A stretch of 64,000 nt of DNA from Verrucomicrobiia bacterium (GTDB taxonomy: Bacteria > Verrucomicrobiota > Verrucomicrobiia > Limisphaerales > JADLHS01). Positions 16,980 to 25,719 of this stretch are shown here, in pieces (within the stretch, counting starts at the first letter, position 1; each line of letters opens with the position of its first letter). The notes beneath the pieces are model-generated. The model worked only from the letters and a program-made list of their open reading frames with translations. It did not search any database and was not told the origin of the DNA. The position numbers were made by a program, and so were the translations under genes. Location of the stretch: positions 186,001 through 250,000 of the forward strand of contig JAHCLO010000006.1 of assembly GCA_026125285.1 (NCBI GenBank). Direction: 5' to 3'.

Positions 16980-17654
16980 TCATCCCTTCGGCCAGATGGT
17001 GTGTCGGCATTTGGGGAAGTTGGAACAGCCCAGAAAGTGCCTGCCACTGGCTTTCGCTGTGCGGGCGACCATTCTCCCACCGCATTTGGGACAAACGGCC
17101 ATTGACCCGTGGCGTTGGTTCAATGATGCAAGGTGGTCCGCCTTGGTGAGTCCACCTTTGCCTTTCACTGCTCGAAGCCTGGCCTCGATGTCGTTCACTT
17201 GTGGCTGCGCGAGCAACGTCTTGTTGAAGCCCTTGATGTAGTTCCCCAAGCCCGAACAAAGCACGTTTTGCGGCATGGGGGTCTTGAATTCGCATTCCCC
17301 GATAAAGAAGACGACGGAGTGAAACACCTGTCGGTCCAGGTGGAGGAAACCAGCGAGACATTCGACATGGCGGAAGTTTTGGTGAAGCGGGTTCTGAAAC
17401 CGGGTCTTGTGCCCGTAGATGCTCTGACACCAAGTGGCGTCCTTCTCCCCGCCAAAGATCCAACCCTGCATGTTTTTCGTCTCAATGACGAAAATGCCGA
17501 AGGTCGAAACCAGCACGTGGTCAATCTGCGTCGTGCCGTTGGGCGAAGGGAGGATGATGTCGTCAATGCGCCGGTAAACGCCCTCATCCAGACGCAGCCA
17601 CATGCCGAATGTCGTCAGCGTCTCGCCGAACCAGCCTTTGATGATATTGAACAT
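16980..17654 (-). CDS. NERD-domain nuclease-like protein with C-terminal topoisomerase-type zinc ribbon
   Basis: About 224 residues from the ATG at 17654 (a TTG at 17678 is also possible). The NERD core is visible: GTTQIDHVLVSTFGIFVIETKN, a PD-(D/E)xK-like D...ETK set, followed by the FQNPLHQN element typical of NERD proteins. The C-terminus has a zinc ribbon (CPKCGGRMVAR...FLGCSNFPKCR) of the kind found at the end of DNA topoisomerase I. NERD proteins are predicted nucleases often carried on plasmids. The next 190 bp (17655-17844) hold no clear gene. Confidence 0.82.
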   Translation of the reverse strand: MFNIIKGWFGETLTTFGMWLRLDEGVYRRIDDIILPSPNGTTQIDHVLVSTFGIFVIETKNMQGWIFGGEKDATWCQSIYGHKTRFQNPLHQNFRHVECLAGFLHLDRQVFHSVVFFIGECEFKTPMPQNVLCSGLGNYIKGFNKTLLAQPQVNDIEARLRAVKGKGGLTKADHLASLNQRHGSMAVCPKCGGRMVARTAKASGRHFLGCSNFPKCRHTIWPKG

Positions 17655-17844
17655 TGACCGTCTCAGTGTTTCGAGCAATCAGCGACATGACAAGCGGGAT
17701 TGGGGGGCATGTCTGGAAGCATGTAGGACGATGACTTTCTTTCCCGAGGCATTATCCGGCCAATAGTGGACACGAGTGGGACTGAATGCGCACTTTGTGT
17801 CGCTGCTACATCTACTCCCTCGCGCCCTGTGTTGAACTGTCGGT

Positions 17845-18123
17845 GTGAGCACGAGAACGACTGAAACGTCCGGCAACCAGTACTGGGGCATCTACTACAC
17901 AGACCGGGAATACGCCCGCTTGATGGGCGATCCGTTGCGAACGGTTGTTGAAGCGCCCTCCAAGCTCGCCGCCGAGGAAGCCGCCGCGCGTCTCGGGTTT
18001 AGCGAACCCTGGGCACATCCTGTCCGCTCGGAGGAAGTCCAACGCGCGGAATGGCTGCCCAAGCGCCGGCACAGCCAGCGTCCCGAACTCACCCGCAAGC
18101 CTTCACGCGGAATCCACATCTGA
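17845..18123 (+). CDS. Hypothetical protein
   Basis: 92 residues from a GTG start. Contains WGIYYTDREYARLMGDPLRTVVEAPSKL... split by charged residues and a basic tail (KRRHSQRPELTRKPSRG). No family recognised. It precedes another small gene by 2 bp, so the two are probably cotranscribed as the lead of the mobilisation region. Confidence 0.55.
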   Translation: MSTRTTETSGNQYWGIYYTDREYARLMGDPLRTVVEAPSKLAAEEAAARLGFSEPWAHPVRSEEVQRAEWLPKRRHSQRPELTRKPSRGIHI

Positions 18124-18125
18124 CT

Positions 18126-18380
18126 ATGCACGCACCGACGACCGCTCAAATCCGAACTGCTATTCAAGTGCTGAAACGATTCGGCGAACATATCAACCGC
18201 AACGCCGCGAACCTCATCGTTGAACTGCCGGAGACCCGACTCGGCGCTCACGTGGGAGCGCGGGCGAAGGTGGTAAGCATCGAGCAAATCACCCGCATTC
18301 AAGCCGTGACTGCACAATTGGAGCAGTGGCGTAGCGAACTCAGCCAGCACCAGAGGCAGTGCGTTTCTCATCATGATTAA
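18126..18380 (+). CDS. Hypothetical protein
   Basis: 84 residues from the ATG at 18126, mostly helical: TAIQVLKRFGEHINRNAANLI and QITRIQAVTAQLEQWRSEL. No domain recognised. It follows the previous small gene by 2 bp and is followed by the non-coding stretch upstream of the TraK-like gene. Confidence 0.6.
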   Translation: MHAPTTAQIRTAIQVLKRFGEHINRNAANLIVELPETRLGAHVGARAKVVSIEQITRIQAVTAQLEQWRSELSQHQRQCVSHHD

Positions 18381-18835
18381 GACAGGACAAGCCTTACCCC
18401 TTGTTGCCACAAGGATTCTGCGTCCGCGAATGAGTCGCGGAGCGGCCACGGAACAGCCGCGCAACAGCAGCGCGCAGCGCCTACGGCGCTGGCCTGTCAG
18501 CGAACCCGATTCGGCCACGGTCAGGGCGCAGTCGCGCAAGAGCCCAGAACGCGAGCAGTCCACAGTTGCGGTCCGTCCGCGCCCGCAGTCGTGGCAACGA
18601 ATTGTCCGTGTCCACAAACCCACAACGGACCAAAGCGGCCAAGGTCAGGCAAAAGCCATGTCTTCGATTTGTCCCTGTTCAGTCCGGGATACCGGAATGT
18701 CCGCGTCCACAAACAGGCTGCAACCGCGGGCCGACCGGGATTCATCCTCGACCAGGCCACCGGCGCTTCATCGCCTTTGCGTGGCTACTGCGCCGACAAC
18801 GGAGTTTCCCGTCCACATCCACCACGCTCCCGCGT
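18381..18835 (+). other. Non-coding stretch upstream of traK-like gene, candidate origin of transfer
   Basis: These 455 bp have only weak, unconvincing reading frames. They contain a near-identical repeat, TGTCCGTGTCCACAAAC at about 18603 and TGTCCGCGTCCACAAAC at about 18698, and a partial inverted repeat GTCCGT/ACGGAC at 18604-18630. In IncP plasmids oriT lies immediately upstream of traK, so this is the expected place. No relaxase gene is in the window, so the assignment is tentative. Confidence 0.3.
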
Positions 18836-19258
18836 ATGACCTCATTTGATCCAGCCAGTGTTCGGCAGGCGGTCGCTGAATTTACGCCGCGCCGTCCAGA
18901 GAAGTTCCAGGACCTGATCCCGGCCAAGGAAGTCATCGCCGAACTCCGGCAGAAGCGCGCGTCGTATCGCGCGATTGCCGAACTGCTCACGCAGCATTGC
19001 CTGCCGACCAGCAAGACGGCCGTCGCCGTGTTCTGTCATGAGGTGCTGGGGGAAATTGTTCGTCCGCGCCGGCGTCCCGGACGCAAACGGCCGGTTGTCC
19101 CCGCCGTGTCCAGCCCTGACGCCGTCCAACCGCAGCCACCGGACGCGCTCCCAGCCGCCGAACTTCCGGTCAATGGCAGCAGCGAGGACTCTCAACAGCC
19201 GCGCCCGCGCGGGCCGCGTATTGCCCAGGTGCGGATGCTCAAACCACAAACGACATGA
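18836..19258 (+). CDS. TraK-like DNA-binding accessory protein of conjugation
   Basis: 140 residues from the ATG at 18836. The folded part (about 25-80) has ELRQKRASYRAIAELL and KTAVAVFCHEVLGE, a helix-turn-helix-like pattern, followed by a basic and Pro-rich tail. Size, basic charge and position upstream of a ParA-like (TraL-like) and a small membrane (TraM-like) gene match traK-traL-traM of IncP plasmids. It overlaps the next gene by 4 bp. TraK binds next to oriT in IncP; here the role is inferred. Confidence 0.6.
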   Translation: MTSFDPASVRQAVAEFTPRRPEKFQDLIPAKEVIAELRQKRASYRAIAELLTQHCLPTSKTAVAVFCHEVLGEIVRPRRRPGRKRPVVPAVSSPDAVQPQPPDALPAAELPVNGSSEDSQQPRPRGPRIAQVRMLKPQTT

Positions 19259-19947
19259 AACGACTCGATTTGATCCTCAACGGCAAAGGCGGCGTCGGCA
19301 AAAGCTTCTTTGCCGTGAACTTCGTCCAGTTCCTCAAGGACAAGGGCATCGCGCACGTTGCGATTGATTCCGACAACGAGAACTCGACCCTGAAGCGGTT
19401 TCATCCAGACGCACGATTTCTCGACCTGGACAACCGCCGCGAGCTCGACGGCATCTTTGCGGCGCTGGAGAAATCGCAACTCGTCGTCATGGATTGCCGG
19501 GCGGCCTCGACCGACCTGTTCATTGAATACTTTGCCGAGATAGACCTGCCCGCCGTTCTCGCGGCGATGGGTGCGCAACTCACGCTCGTCATGCCGGTGA
19601 ATCACGAGGCCGACAGCGTGGACCAGGTGCAGCGGCTCGCCGACCAGTTCGGCAAGCAGTCCGGTTACGTTGTGGTGCGCAACGCGGCGCACAGCGACAG
19701 CTTCGCGCTGTTTGAATCCTCGGAGGTGCGGGCGCAGCTCAAGGACAAGCTCGGCGGACGTGAAATCGCGATGGCCCGTTTGCAGGATTGGCTCGTGGAG
19801 ATGCTCAATGCTGAGAACCTCACCATCACCGCCGCGGTCAAGCACGCTGCGTTCAGCCTCCTTGATCGGCAGCGCCTTCAGACCTGGCAGCGCAAGCTCT
19901 ACGGCGAAATCGAATCGGTCACGGAACTCCTTTTGCCGACCAAGTAG
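19255..19947 (+). CDS. ParA/MinD-type ATPase, TraL-like
   Basis: 230 residues with a deviant Walker A motif (LNGKGGVGKSFFAVN, residues 8-22), a Walker B-like LVVMDCRA and a downstream LVMPVNHEADS. This is the P-loop ATPase fold of ParA/Soj and of conjugative TraL/VirC1 proteins. Position between TraK-like and TraM-like genes favours the transfer role over plasmid partition, and no ParB gene is adjacent. Confidence 0.78.
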   Translation: MKRLDLILNGKGGVGKSFFAVNFVQFLKDKGIAHVAIDSDNENSTLKRFHPDARFLDLDNRRELDGIFAALEKSQLVVMDCRAASTDLFIEYFAEIDLPAVLAAMGAQLTLVMPVNHEADSVDQVQRLADQFGKQSGYVVVRNAAHSDSFALFESSEVRAQLKDKLGGREIAMARLQDWLVEMLNAENLTITAAVKHAAFSLLDRQRLQTWQRKLYGEIESVTELLLPTK

Positions 19948-19950
19948 CCT

Positions 19951-20313
19951 ATGCCAAACATCGAACCCGACTTTGACGACGATTTCGAGCGGGCAGTTGC
20001 AGACTGGCGCGAGCGATACCGACTGCGGGAGGACGATGCGGTGCTACTGCTAGTCGAGCTGTTCCGCATCCACCAGCGCCATTGGGATGACCTGCGACGG
20101 CGCGAATTGCCATCGTTTGAACTGGTGCGGGCCGACATCGCCAAGCTCGCGGAAACGACGCGGACATTTCAGGCACAGTCAGCGGCCCTGCTGGACGCCT
20201 TGAAGAAGCTGCCCTCGACGCATCTCGCGGCCCGAATCACCCGGACGGCGGCATTCTTCGCCGCGCTCGCCAGCCTGCTGGCTGGATACCTGATCGGGAG
20301 GGCGTGGCCGTGA
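19951..20313 (+). CDS. Small membrane-anchored conjugation protein, TraM-like
   Basis: 120 residues: an acidic N-terminus, a helical coiled middle (VRADIAKLAETTRTFQAQSAALLDAL) and one C-terminal membrane helix (about 98-117). IncP TraM has the same size and a C-terminal anchor. The gene overlaps the start of the coupling-protein gene by about 10 bp. Sequence identity to TraM was not established. Confidence 0.55.
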   Translation: MPNIEPDFDDDFERAVADWRERYRLREDDAVLLLVELFRIHQRHWDDLRRRELPSFELVRADIAKLAETTRTFQAQSAALLDALKKLPSTHLAARITRTAAFFAALASLLAGYLIGRAWP

Positions 20314-21791
20314 AACTGGACTTCATGCCAATCAGTCCGATCGCATTCCCGCCAGACCTCGAAGTGATGTTCCGGTATCCCCAATACCTCCTGCTGGCTG
20401 GCGCGATTGGATTGGCACTGGTAGCCGCGTGGCTCTTGTTCGCACCGACGAAGCGGGGATTTGTTGCGCGCCTGGGCGGGTTGACGTGGCGGCGAAACCA
20501 GTTTTGTCGCGGTTGGCTTATCACAGGCGACACCGGCTCAGGCAAGACGAGTTCCGGCATCAATCAACTTGCGCACCAGGTCTTCCAGAATGAGCCGACG
20601 TGGGGCGGCCTGTGCATTGACGAAAAGGGGGTCTATTGGGAGACGCTCGCTGTTATGGCCCGGCATTACGGGCGCGAGCACGACCTGATCCATCTGCAAA
20701 TCCGCGCCAACGACGCGGACATTCATTGGACGCCTCCGCACCGCTACAATCTGACCGGCGACCGGAGCATCCCGTTCACGACCTACGCCAAGTTCGTCGT
20801 GGATACCGCCACAAGTCTTGGCCAAGGCGGCGACAAGGGATTCTTCAAGAGCCAGGCGCAGACGCATATCGCCCATGCGCTGGAAATGCTGTTCGAGCTG
20901 AGCCGACCGGTGACGCTGCGGGGCGCATTCGAGCTCCTGTCCGACCGCGAGATGCTGGAAGAAGAAATGGAAAACCTCGAATCGCTGCTGGAAACGCCTC
21001 GCCGCGAAGCTGTTTATGCCCACTTCGCCAACCGCTTTCTGACGCAACCCGACGAGCAGCTTGGCGGTGTCCGCGAAACGATCGCCAATTATCTCCAATA
21101 CTTCCTCACCCCCGAAGTGGCCGAAGTGTTCTGCACGGGTGAGAGCACGTTCCACTTCAGCACGATTGACCAGGGCCGAATCATCCTCACTACGATGCCG
21201 CAAAAGTTCCAGACCGAGCGGCGTTACGTGAACACGTTCCTGAAACTGCTCTACTACAACCATGCCCTGCGCCGATTCGACCAAGCCAAGGCCGACCGCG
21301 CCAAGAATAACCTGCTCATCCTGTGGGCCGACGAAGCACAGCGGTTCATGACCGCCAGCGAGGACGGCACGAGCGACTACAACTGCGTGGACGTGATCCG
21401 CGAAGCGGGCGCGACCATCGTCGCCGCCGCCCAGAGCACGACCTCACTTGTGCCTCCGCTCGGCAACGACAAGGCGAAGGTGCTGACGCTGAACCTCCGC
21501 AACCGCCTCATTTTCCGCGCCGCCGATGAAGGCGACGCAGTCCAGGCCGCCGATTTCCTCGGCAAGAAGCGCGTCGTCAAACGCTCGTGGGGCTATAGCG
21601 CTGGAAGGGCAAGCAGCAACTACTCCGAAACCGAAGAGCACAAGATCAAACCGCACAAGCTCCGCAATCTCCGCGATCACGAGTGCGTGCTCGCCCACTG
21701 CGAACGCGGCTTTCGGCGGGTGACTCTGCCGCCGCTGGAGTCAGACGGGACGGTAGCAAAGTGGTTTTCCGTGGTACGGCGATTGATTTGA
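20304..21791 (+). CDS. Type IV coupling protein-like ATPase (VirD4/TraG/TraD family)
   Basis: 495 residues, GTG start at 20304 or 20310. One clear membrane segment (about 27-47) is followed by Walker A (ITGDTGSGKTSSGINQ, about 72-87), Walker B (NLLILWADEAQRFM, about 335-348) and a late IVAAAQSTTSL element typical of the TraG/VirD4 RecA-like core. Such proteins bring the relaxosome to the secretion channel. It ends 13 bp from the convergent metalloprotease gene, where the defence island begins. Confidence 0.85.
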   Translation: MAVKLDFMPISPIAFPPDLEVMFRYPQYLLLAGAIGLALVAAWLLFAPTKRGFVARLGGLTWRRNQFCRGWLITGDTGSGKTSSGINQLAHQVFQNEPTWGGLCIDEKGVYWETLAVMARHYGREHDLIHLQIRANDADIHWTPPHRYNLTGDRSIPFTTYAKFVVDTATSLGQGGDKGFFKSQAQTHIAHALEMLFELSRPVTLRGAFELLSDREMLEEEMENLESLLETPRREAVYAHFANRFLTQPDEQLGGVRETIANYLQYFLTPEVAEVFCTGESTFHFSTIDQGRIILTTMPQKFQTERRYVNTFLKLLYYNHALRRFDQAKADRAKNNLLILWADEAQRFMTASEDGTSDYNCVDVIREAGATIVAAAQSTTSLVPPLGNDKAKVLTLNLRNRLIFRAADEGDAVQAADFLGKKRVVKRSWGYSAGRASSNYSETEEHKIKPHKLRNLRDHECVLAHCERGFRRVTLPPLESDGTVAKWFSVVRRLI

Positions 21792-21804
21792 ACCGGATTG
21801 ACCT

Positions 21805-22950
21805 TCATACAAGTCTCGTGCGTGCATCTTGCCACCAGGATTCAAAATTATCGCGATTCCAAGCCAAGACGGCGCAACCTTGCTGGATTGCATCCTCGAA
21901 CGACATGGTCTGTGCTGGTGTGAACGCGACCTTAACATCAGGCGGGGAAACTTCGTTTTTGGGAAGGTTGGGCATTTCTGACGCAAGAGCGGTAAATACT
22001 GTTTGACCAAGCTGTTTGAGCAAATTGTCCCCGCACGCATCTCGATAGAATTGCGAGTCGCTGAATTGTTGCGCGTATTCCTCCCATTCGGCCAACAGAA
22101 GCTCGGTTGAGGCTTCAGTTGCTTGGGAGGTTGTGAGTGACGCGGCGCATATTCGCACTCGGGCCGCGTCAGGCGGATAATCCATGCTGTCCATGTCGTA
22201 TGTCGGGCGACCTTTTGCCATTGAAAGGTCAATCATCGAAACAATGTTGGCGCAGCCGCCGATGTATTGTGCAAACAGATCACAGAATAATTCCTCCAGG
22301 CATCGGTCAGTCCAAAATTCTTCTGCCAGCTCAAACCGCTTCAGTTGCGCGGCACGTATCGTTGGCTGCATTGGCCCGAGTTGCTGAACGAGGTGTTGAA
22401 AGTGGGCGCGAACCATCCGTTGCATTGTGGCCAGGATGGACGGAAAGCGGGCGAAGACGCTGTGACCGAATTCATGATACACACCCGGAAGGGAGAGGAA
22501 TGAGTCGAGCAATCCCGTCGGGACATGGAAAGCGGGAATGGCCAGCGAACCGGCAAGCTCCGGGTAAATGGCAAGCTCACCCGAACCCTGCACCGCCATA
22601 TCCTCGATCCAGTCCAGGCCCAGTCGCTTGGCGCAGTTCAGAAAAATGGAGCGAAGGAAGAGTTCCTCGCTTGTAGGCATTACCAACCCACGCAGGTATT
22701 GCATCTCGACGATAAAAAGAAAAATGCTGATCCGGTTCAGCGTATAATCAACCAGCGACCGAAACGCCGCATCATGGATGACGGGTTGGATGGTGAGCAG
22801 TTCATTCGCAAACGTGCCGAGCAATGCCTCAAGCCGTTCCAGGACGATGACGTGTTGACCGTTGGCGCGCGGACACTGCTCCAGCCGCTCTTGCAATGCC
22901 GCAAGAGCGATTTCGACCTCCTTAGCCTTCAGCGCCCGGTATGAATTCAT
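21805..22950 (-). CDS. Predicted zinc metalloprotease (HExxH) in the Argonaute operon
   Basis: 381 residues from the ATG at 22950, 10 bp after the stop of the coiled-coil gene. A VYHEFGHSVFARFP motif (HExxH, about residues 159-163) and, some 60 residues later, EELFCDLFAQYIGG supply a likely gluzincin-type zinc site (two His plus a downstream Glu or Asp). The N-terminal third is helical. No signal peptide, so cytoplasmic. A longer frame upstream overlaps the preceding gene and was rejected. I know of no characterised Argonaute partner of this type. It might act as an effector or activator, which is inference. Confidence 0.72.
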   Translation of the reverse strand: MNSYRALKAKEVEIALAALQERLEQCPRANGQHVIVLERLEALLGTFANELLTIQPVIHDAAFRSLVDYTLNRISIFLFIVEMQYLRGLVMPTSEELFLRSIFLNCAKRLGLDWIEDMAVQGSGELAIYPELAGSLAIPAFHVPTGLLDSFLSLPGVYHEFGHSVFARFPSILATMQRMVRAHFQHLVQQLGPMQPTIRAAQLKRFELAEEFWTDRCLEELFCDLFAQYIGGCANIVSMIDLSMAKGRPTYDMDSMDYPPDAARVRICAASLTTSQATEASTELLLAEWEEYAQQFSDSQFYRDACGDNLLKQLGQTVFTALASEMPNLPKNEVSPPDVKVAFTPAQTMSFEDAIQQGCAVLAWNRDNFESWWQDARTRLV

Positions 22951-22960
22951 GCGGTTTACA

Positions 22961-23374
22961 TCAGCGTGAACGGAGTCGCCGCACGTCTTCAGCAGCCTCA
23001 CCTTGGAGGAAGCCGACCACACGCATGATCTTGTCCAAATGTGCCGACTCGACCGGCGTGCGGGCTTGCAGTTGTTCCACGAGTTTGCCGAAGTCCTCCG
23101 CCCAATCGGCGAGCGGTTCTCCGGACTGCGCCAGTTTAGCCAGAAAGACGCGCTGCTCCTCAGAAGCCGGGGGCGCACCGTTAAGGACCGATGTGAGCCC
23201 GCTCAGGAATTCAGTGATCGTCCCCCGGGCCGCTTCAACATCGACAGTCGTGAGTTTAAGCGCATCAAGTTTGCCCGTCAGTTCGGCACGAAGCGCAAGC
23301 AACGCCTTGGTAAGTTCTCCCACCACCTGCAAGCGGCGGTCGAGACGGGTCGAGAGTTGTCCAAGCGAACTCAT
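22961..23374 (-). CDS. Small helical/coiled-coil protein in the Argonaute operon
   Basis: 137 residues, ATG overlapping the Argonaute stop (ATGA at 23371-23374). It is almost wholly alpha-helical with heptad-like Leu spacing (LGQLSTRLDRRLQVVGELTK at the start; LDKIMRVVGFLQGE near the end). No catalytic motif is seen. Tight coupling to the Argonaute gene suggests a partner or adaptor protein, with no more specific function visible. Confidence 0.65.
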   Translation of the reverse strand: MSSLGQLSTRLDRRLQVVGELTKALLALRAELTGKLDALKLTTVDVEAARGTITEFLSGLTSVLNGAPPASEEQRVFLAKLAQSGEPLADWAEDFGKLVEQLQARTPVESAHLDKIMRVVGFLQGEAAEDVRRLRSR

Positions 23375-25719
23375 ACGATGGTCGCCTCCTGCGGCTCGAT
23401 TTCGGTGTCATCGGTCGCGCTGGGGTTGGTGACGATTTCGCGAAGCCGCTCGTCGCTCCACCGAATAGTGACGGGAAGCGAGATTTCGATGTCAGGTGCA
23501 TTCCAATTGAGATGGGTGAGGCCGTAAGCGTCTTCGGCAATCTTACGTATGTCCAGCGGCCGACCAGCCGGATTGCGCGCAATGCGAAGCAACAGCGTAC
23601 CGGCAGTGCGGCCCTGCCGGTCCCAGCGCCCAGGTTGGCCCGTGGGAGTGAGAATTGCCTCTGCGTCGTTCAAAATGAGATGGCTGCCTGGCATTGGATT
23701 TTCCAATGCGGCTCGTCCAGCATTCACCACGCTGAATAGTCGGACTGGCAGATGGCTTTTGCGAACCTCCACCACTCCTACCTGACAGTCCTTGGACAAC
23801 GTGCTGTCGCTCTGCAACTCAGCGATGGCTTCCGTTATCGCGAGGTCTTCGTTGGACCACCAGCGACCGTCACGATGGACGACCAGACTGTTCAACGGCA
23901 CGCCCAGCCGCTTTGCTTCGCGAACGCCGGTTTTGAACTGGTCGGCAAGCTGAACGCGGTCAATTTTCTCGGTGAGACCGCGGCGGCGAAGCTGATCGCC
24001 GCGTTGCACCCACACATTACGCCCGCCCTTGCCGCAAACGAACACGTAGATGACCTGGTTCGCCAACAGATCCACGCCCATGTAGAAATCGTAGTGCAAC
24101 GGTTTCGCCAACACCCACGGCTGAAGTCCCGCCGCCGTCAGAATTCCGAGACCGAGATTTCGCAACCGGCTGCCACCGACCGCCTGCTCATCCCGTGCGA
24201 CACGCAAGACGGTTCGTTCGCGCACGCATTGAGAAGCGAGCGAACTCAGACGCCGTTTCAGCAAGTCGTAAATGTGTTCACGCAGCGCATCCGCCAGCAC
24301 AATCACGGGAAGGAAGGTTCCGTCATTGTTCCGAACCAGATCGTCCGCCGCGGCCAGCAAGCCCGCGCCGGCGTGGGCTTGTTTGCCCAGCGGATAGGGA
24401 ATCTGCCGCGCGATTCGCGGAGCGACCCCACACAGATCCTTGATTTCTTCGCCGAGTCGCAGACGGAGTTTGTCGCGGACGTTTCGCTCCAGGTTATCGG
24501 GATAGAGCAGCACCAAATCAGGCAGACTCTGCCCTGAAAAAGGTCCGTGCTCATACAGCATCGTCATTTTTCCCTGCCGATAGCGATTATAGCCGTCTTC
24601 AGCGGACAACGAAGTATCCACCGTAAGCGTCTGACCGTCTCCAAACTCAAGGGCGGGTGCAGGGAAAACAGACCGCTCCGCCGCTTGGAAGGCGTTATGA
24701 CCGATCGCAAGCGCGCTGCCAGCGAAGCGCACATCATTCATGTCTTTCAAGAAAGCCCGGATCGTTTCGACCCGCTCATCCGGTGACATTTGCGGCTGAA
24801 CGGAACAGTTCCTCACTTCGTCATACTCAGTATTGAACAGAGGATAAAGTCGCGAGGCGGGTACAGGCCAGGAATCGCCTCCTTCCCGGTCGCGCACGAA
24901 CACCGCTTCGTCGTGCTCGGAAACGAGAATGCCGTAGCGTTGTTCGTAATACTCGCGAACGCATTTCCGCCCGCCATTATTTAGAAAGGTATATTGCGTG
25001 ACCGTCTGCCCGGTCGGGCCAACAACGCGACAGGGTATTTTGACCTTGCCATTGTCCCGCAAGAAAGTTGCGCGGTCGTCCGGCTCGATACGATCGCTCA
25101 AGTGAAAATAGAGTTCGCGCTGGCGTTGGTCGCTCGAATACTCCGAGAGCGAGCGTTGCCCGCGATACGTTGTCAGAATATCGGCGGCCAGCCACGGCTT
25201 GTCGCCCAAGAAGACGACGCTAAACTTCAGTCCGCGATAAGCGAACACCCGGTCGTGTTTGTTTTCCCAATTCTCCGGTTCCAGTCGGAAATAAAGATTC
25301 CAGTGCTTGCGCCAATACTTGTCGCTGTTGCGCCCGAAAGTATCGCTGATCGCGCGTTTGACCATTTCTCCGGCCAATTGGAGTTCCTCTCCGCTGGCCG
25401 AAGCCGGAGCGACTTCCACGGTTTCAGCAGTGACTTCGATGGAATACTCGTGATCAGGAACGTCCTGAACCGTCAGCACGCTCCCCACAGTCAACGACTC
25501 CACATCCGGCGTCAGGAACGCCGGCGATTCGAAGCGCCCGGTGGGGACCACGGCCTGCTTGAGTTCCTTCCAGAGTTGAGTTGCCCAACGATTCAGGCGA
25601 ACGGGCGTCTGCGTATCCATTGGGATGGATTCCCGCACCCGCAGGACGCGCAAACGGAATGCCCGTCCCGGAAGACCGGTAATCGGGAAAAGTGTTGCCC
25701 CAAGTTGTTTCTCGCTCAT
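23371..25719 (-). CDS. Long prokaryotic Argonaute (PAZ-MID-PIWI) with apparently intact catalytic site
   Basis: 782 residues. A PAZ-like segment (VREYYEQRYGI, about 270-285) is followed by a MID region and a PIWI domain. In PIWI, D550 (YMGVDLL), E584 (GLTEKID) and D617 (VVHRDGRWW) have spacings of 34 and 67 residues, close to those of the catalytic D-E-D of Thermus Argonaute. The fourth ligand is plausibly H736 in LTHLNW. The closing SLPVTIRWSDERL matches the conserved C-terminal end of Argonautes. A guide-directed nuclease acting on invading DNA is expected from the family. It overlaps both neighbours by ATGA, so it is translated with a Cas4/RecB-like nuclease and a coiled-coil protein. Confidence 0.9.
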   Translation of the reverse strand: MSEKQLGATLFPITGLPGRAFRLRVLRVRESIPMDTQTPVRLNRWATQLWKELKQAVVPTGRFESPAFLTPDVESLTVGSVLTVQDVPDHEYSIEVTAETVEVAPASASGEELQLAGEMVKRAISDTFGRNSDKYWRKHWNLYFRLEPENWENKHDRVFAYRGLKFSVVFLGDKPWLAADILTTYRGQRSLSEYSSDQRQRELYFHLSDRIEPDDRATFLRDNGKVKIPCRVVGPTGQTVTQYTFLNNGGRKCVREYYEQRYGILVSEHDEAVFVRDREGGDSWPVPASRLYPLFNTEYDEVRNCSVQPQMSPDERVETIRAFLKDMNDVRFAGSALAIGHNAFQAAERSVFPAPALEFGDGQTLTVDTSLSAEDGYNRYRQGKMTMLYEHGPFSGQSLPDLVLLYPDNLERNVRDKLRLRLGEEIKDLCGVAPRIARQIPYPLGKQAHAGAGLLAAADDLVRNNDGTFLPVIVLADALREHIYDLLKRRLSSLASQCVRERTVLRVARDEQAVGGSRLRNLGLGILTAAGLQPWVLAKPLHYDFYMGVDLLANQVIYVFVCGKGGRNVWVQRGDQLRRRGLTEKIDRVQLADQFKTGVREAKRLGVPLNSLVVHRDGRWWSNEDLAITEAIAELQSDSTLSKDCQVGVVEVRKSHLPVRLFSVVNAGRAALENPMPGSHLILNDAEAILTPTGQPGRWDRQGRTAGTLLLRIARNPAGRPLDIRKIAEDAYGLTHLNWNAPDIEISLPVTIRWSDERLREIVTNPSATDDTEIEPQEATIV

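Noticed and set aside
19255..19947. ParA-like gene as a plasmid partition gene
   Set aside because: No ParB gene or iteron-like sites adjoin it, and the flanking genes match the traK-traL-traM order.
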